Origin: a virus
Direction: 5' to 3' (one strand)
IMG/VR virus record: IMGVR_UViG_3300009408_000041
Location: 1-20,552 of that record
Length of the DNA: 20,552 bases
Shown piece after piece: positions 20,108 to 20,552 of this stretch. How positions within the stretch are numbered: position 1 is the first letter of the stretch; every line of letters begins with the position of its first letter. The translations under genes and the position numbers were made by a program. The notes under the pieces were generated by a model. The model worked only from the letters and a program-made list of their open reading frames with translations, was not told the origin of the DNA and searched no databases.

Positions 20108-20552
20108 TCACGATTGCTCCTCGCGTTTAATAAAACGACGAACACAGCTTTCTGATCGGCCTGTGATGGTTGAAATTTGGGCAAATGATTTACCTTCGTG
20201 GTGCAGGTGTTTAATTTGTTCTTTTTCTATAAAAATTAACGGCGTTTTGACGGATTGCTTGGCTTCTAACAAGCCACATTCAACCATATCGACTTTAATG
20301 TGTGACACCTTGGTTTGTGATATTTGCAATAATAAGGCAATTTCACGAACTGATAGCTGTTTGTTAAGGTATTGACTGACTTGGTTAAACTCAGGCCGTG
20401 CTTTTAATAGAGCTTGGGTTAGCTTTTTTTCAGTGCTGCTGGGCGGTGCTAGGGCTAAATTAGCATCAAAAGCGCGAATAACGTGCAGGTGAAACTTGGC
20501 GGATACCCACATGGCGTATGCATAGACCAGTTCTTTGCAAACGTAGGTGCCT
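20108..20552 (-). CDS. KilA-N domain regulator with helix-turn-helix, N-terminus outside window
   Basis: The frame is open to the right edge. The visible start GTYVCKELVYAYAMWVSAKF, followed by HLHVIRAFDA, is the C-terminal half of a KilA-N domain. Therefore ATG 20512, which gives 134 residues, is internal and not the true start. After a linker come a helix-turn-helix segment (LSVREIALLLQISQTKVSHIK) split as SVREIALLLQIS and TKVSHIKVDM, and a second one (HHEGKSFAQISTITGRSESCVRRFI in pieces GKSFAQIST and SESCVRRFI). Such proteins act as phage DNA-binding regulators or antirepressors. Confidence 0.82.
   Translation of the reverse strand, partial: GTYVCKELVYAYAMWVSAKFHLHVIRAFDANLALAPPSSTEKKLTQALLKARPEFNQVSQYLNKQLSVREIALLLQISQTKVSHIKVDMVECGLLEAKQSVKTPLIFIEKEQIKHLHHEGKSFAQISTITGRSESCVRRFIKREEQS

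Noticed and set aside
20016-20375. Plus-strand open frame over the hairpin cluster and KilA-N gene
   Set aside because: It is rich in Cys, His and Arg, antisense to a recognised domain, and starts inside a repeat.

Overview
The window is most of the late (lysis, packaging, head, tail) region of a Mu-like transposable prophage, read almost entirely from right to left on the minus strand. The order matches Mu: lysis genes, DksA-like zinc finger, gp25-like, gp26/gp27-like small terminase, gp28 large terminase, gp29 portal, gp30 MuF protein, gpG, I protease with nested scaffold, capsid cement, gpT major capsid, gp35-like, gp36-like (DUF1320). After the connectors the phage departs from Mu. There is no contractile sheath. 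A siphovirus-type tail tube, a frameshifting G/GT chaperone pair and a tape measure follow, so this is a Mu-type head on a flexible non-contractile tail, as in Pseudomonas B3/D3112-type phages. The host is probably a moderately AT-rich gammaproteobacterium (protein families and a host-type REP-like hairpin), but no chromosomal gene is visible to name it.

Right to left: a KilA-N/HTH regulator cut by the window edge (20108-20552) and a small unknown gene; a plus-strand lipoprotein gene (19030-19767); the lysis module (17713-18877: M15 endolysin, holin, 2-TM protein); DksA-like and DUF2730-like proteins; packaging (12873-16987); head (7280-12853), interrupted by a tRNA-like sequence and a plus-strand orphan gene (10385-10912); an unusual block of six structural or adhesion-type genes (4092-7276); and connector and tail genes (1-3915), ending in a truncated tape measure.

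The most striking regulatory signal is a palindrome, GGAAG-CCC-CTTCC on the minus strand, found three times. Each copy lies just upstream of the first gene of a module: endolysin, I protease, DUF1320. The distance to the ATG is conserved (37, 37 and 38 nt after TTCC), and two copies have a -10-like hexamer in exactly the same place. This looks like the late-promoter set of this phage, corresponding to Mu Plys and PI plus a tail promoter, probably bound by a Mor/C-type activator encoded outside the window. Predicted transcripts would start at or very near the ATGs, and none of the three has a Shine-Dalgarno sequence. Two of the palindromes also face plus-strand accessory genes, with a TATATT box at nearly the same distance on that side.

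Other notable points: a canonical G GGA AAC -1 frameshift site in the tail chaperone; a major capsid protein that appears to start with a Sec-type signal peptide; a MuF protein with a likely C-terminal PBECR-type nuclease or toxin domain; a gp26-gp27 fusion; a repeat-built 255-residue structural protein; and a 32-bp dispersed repeat that is intergenic at one end of the window and in coding sequence at the other.
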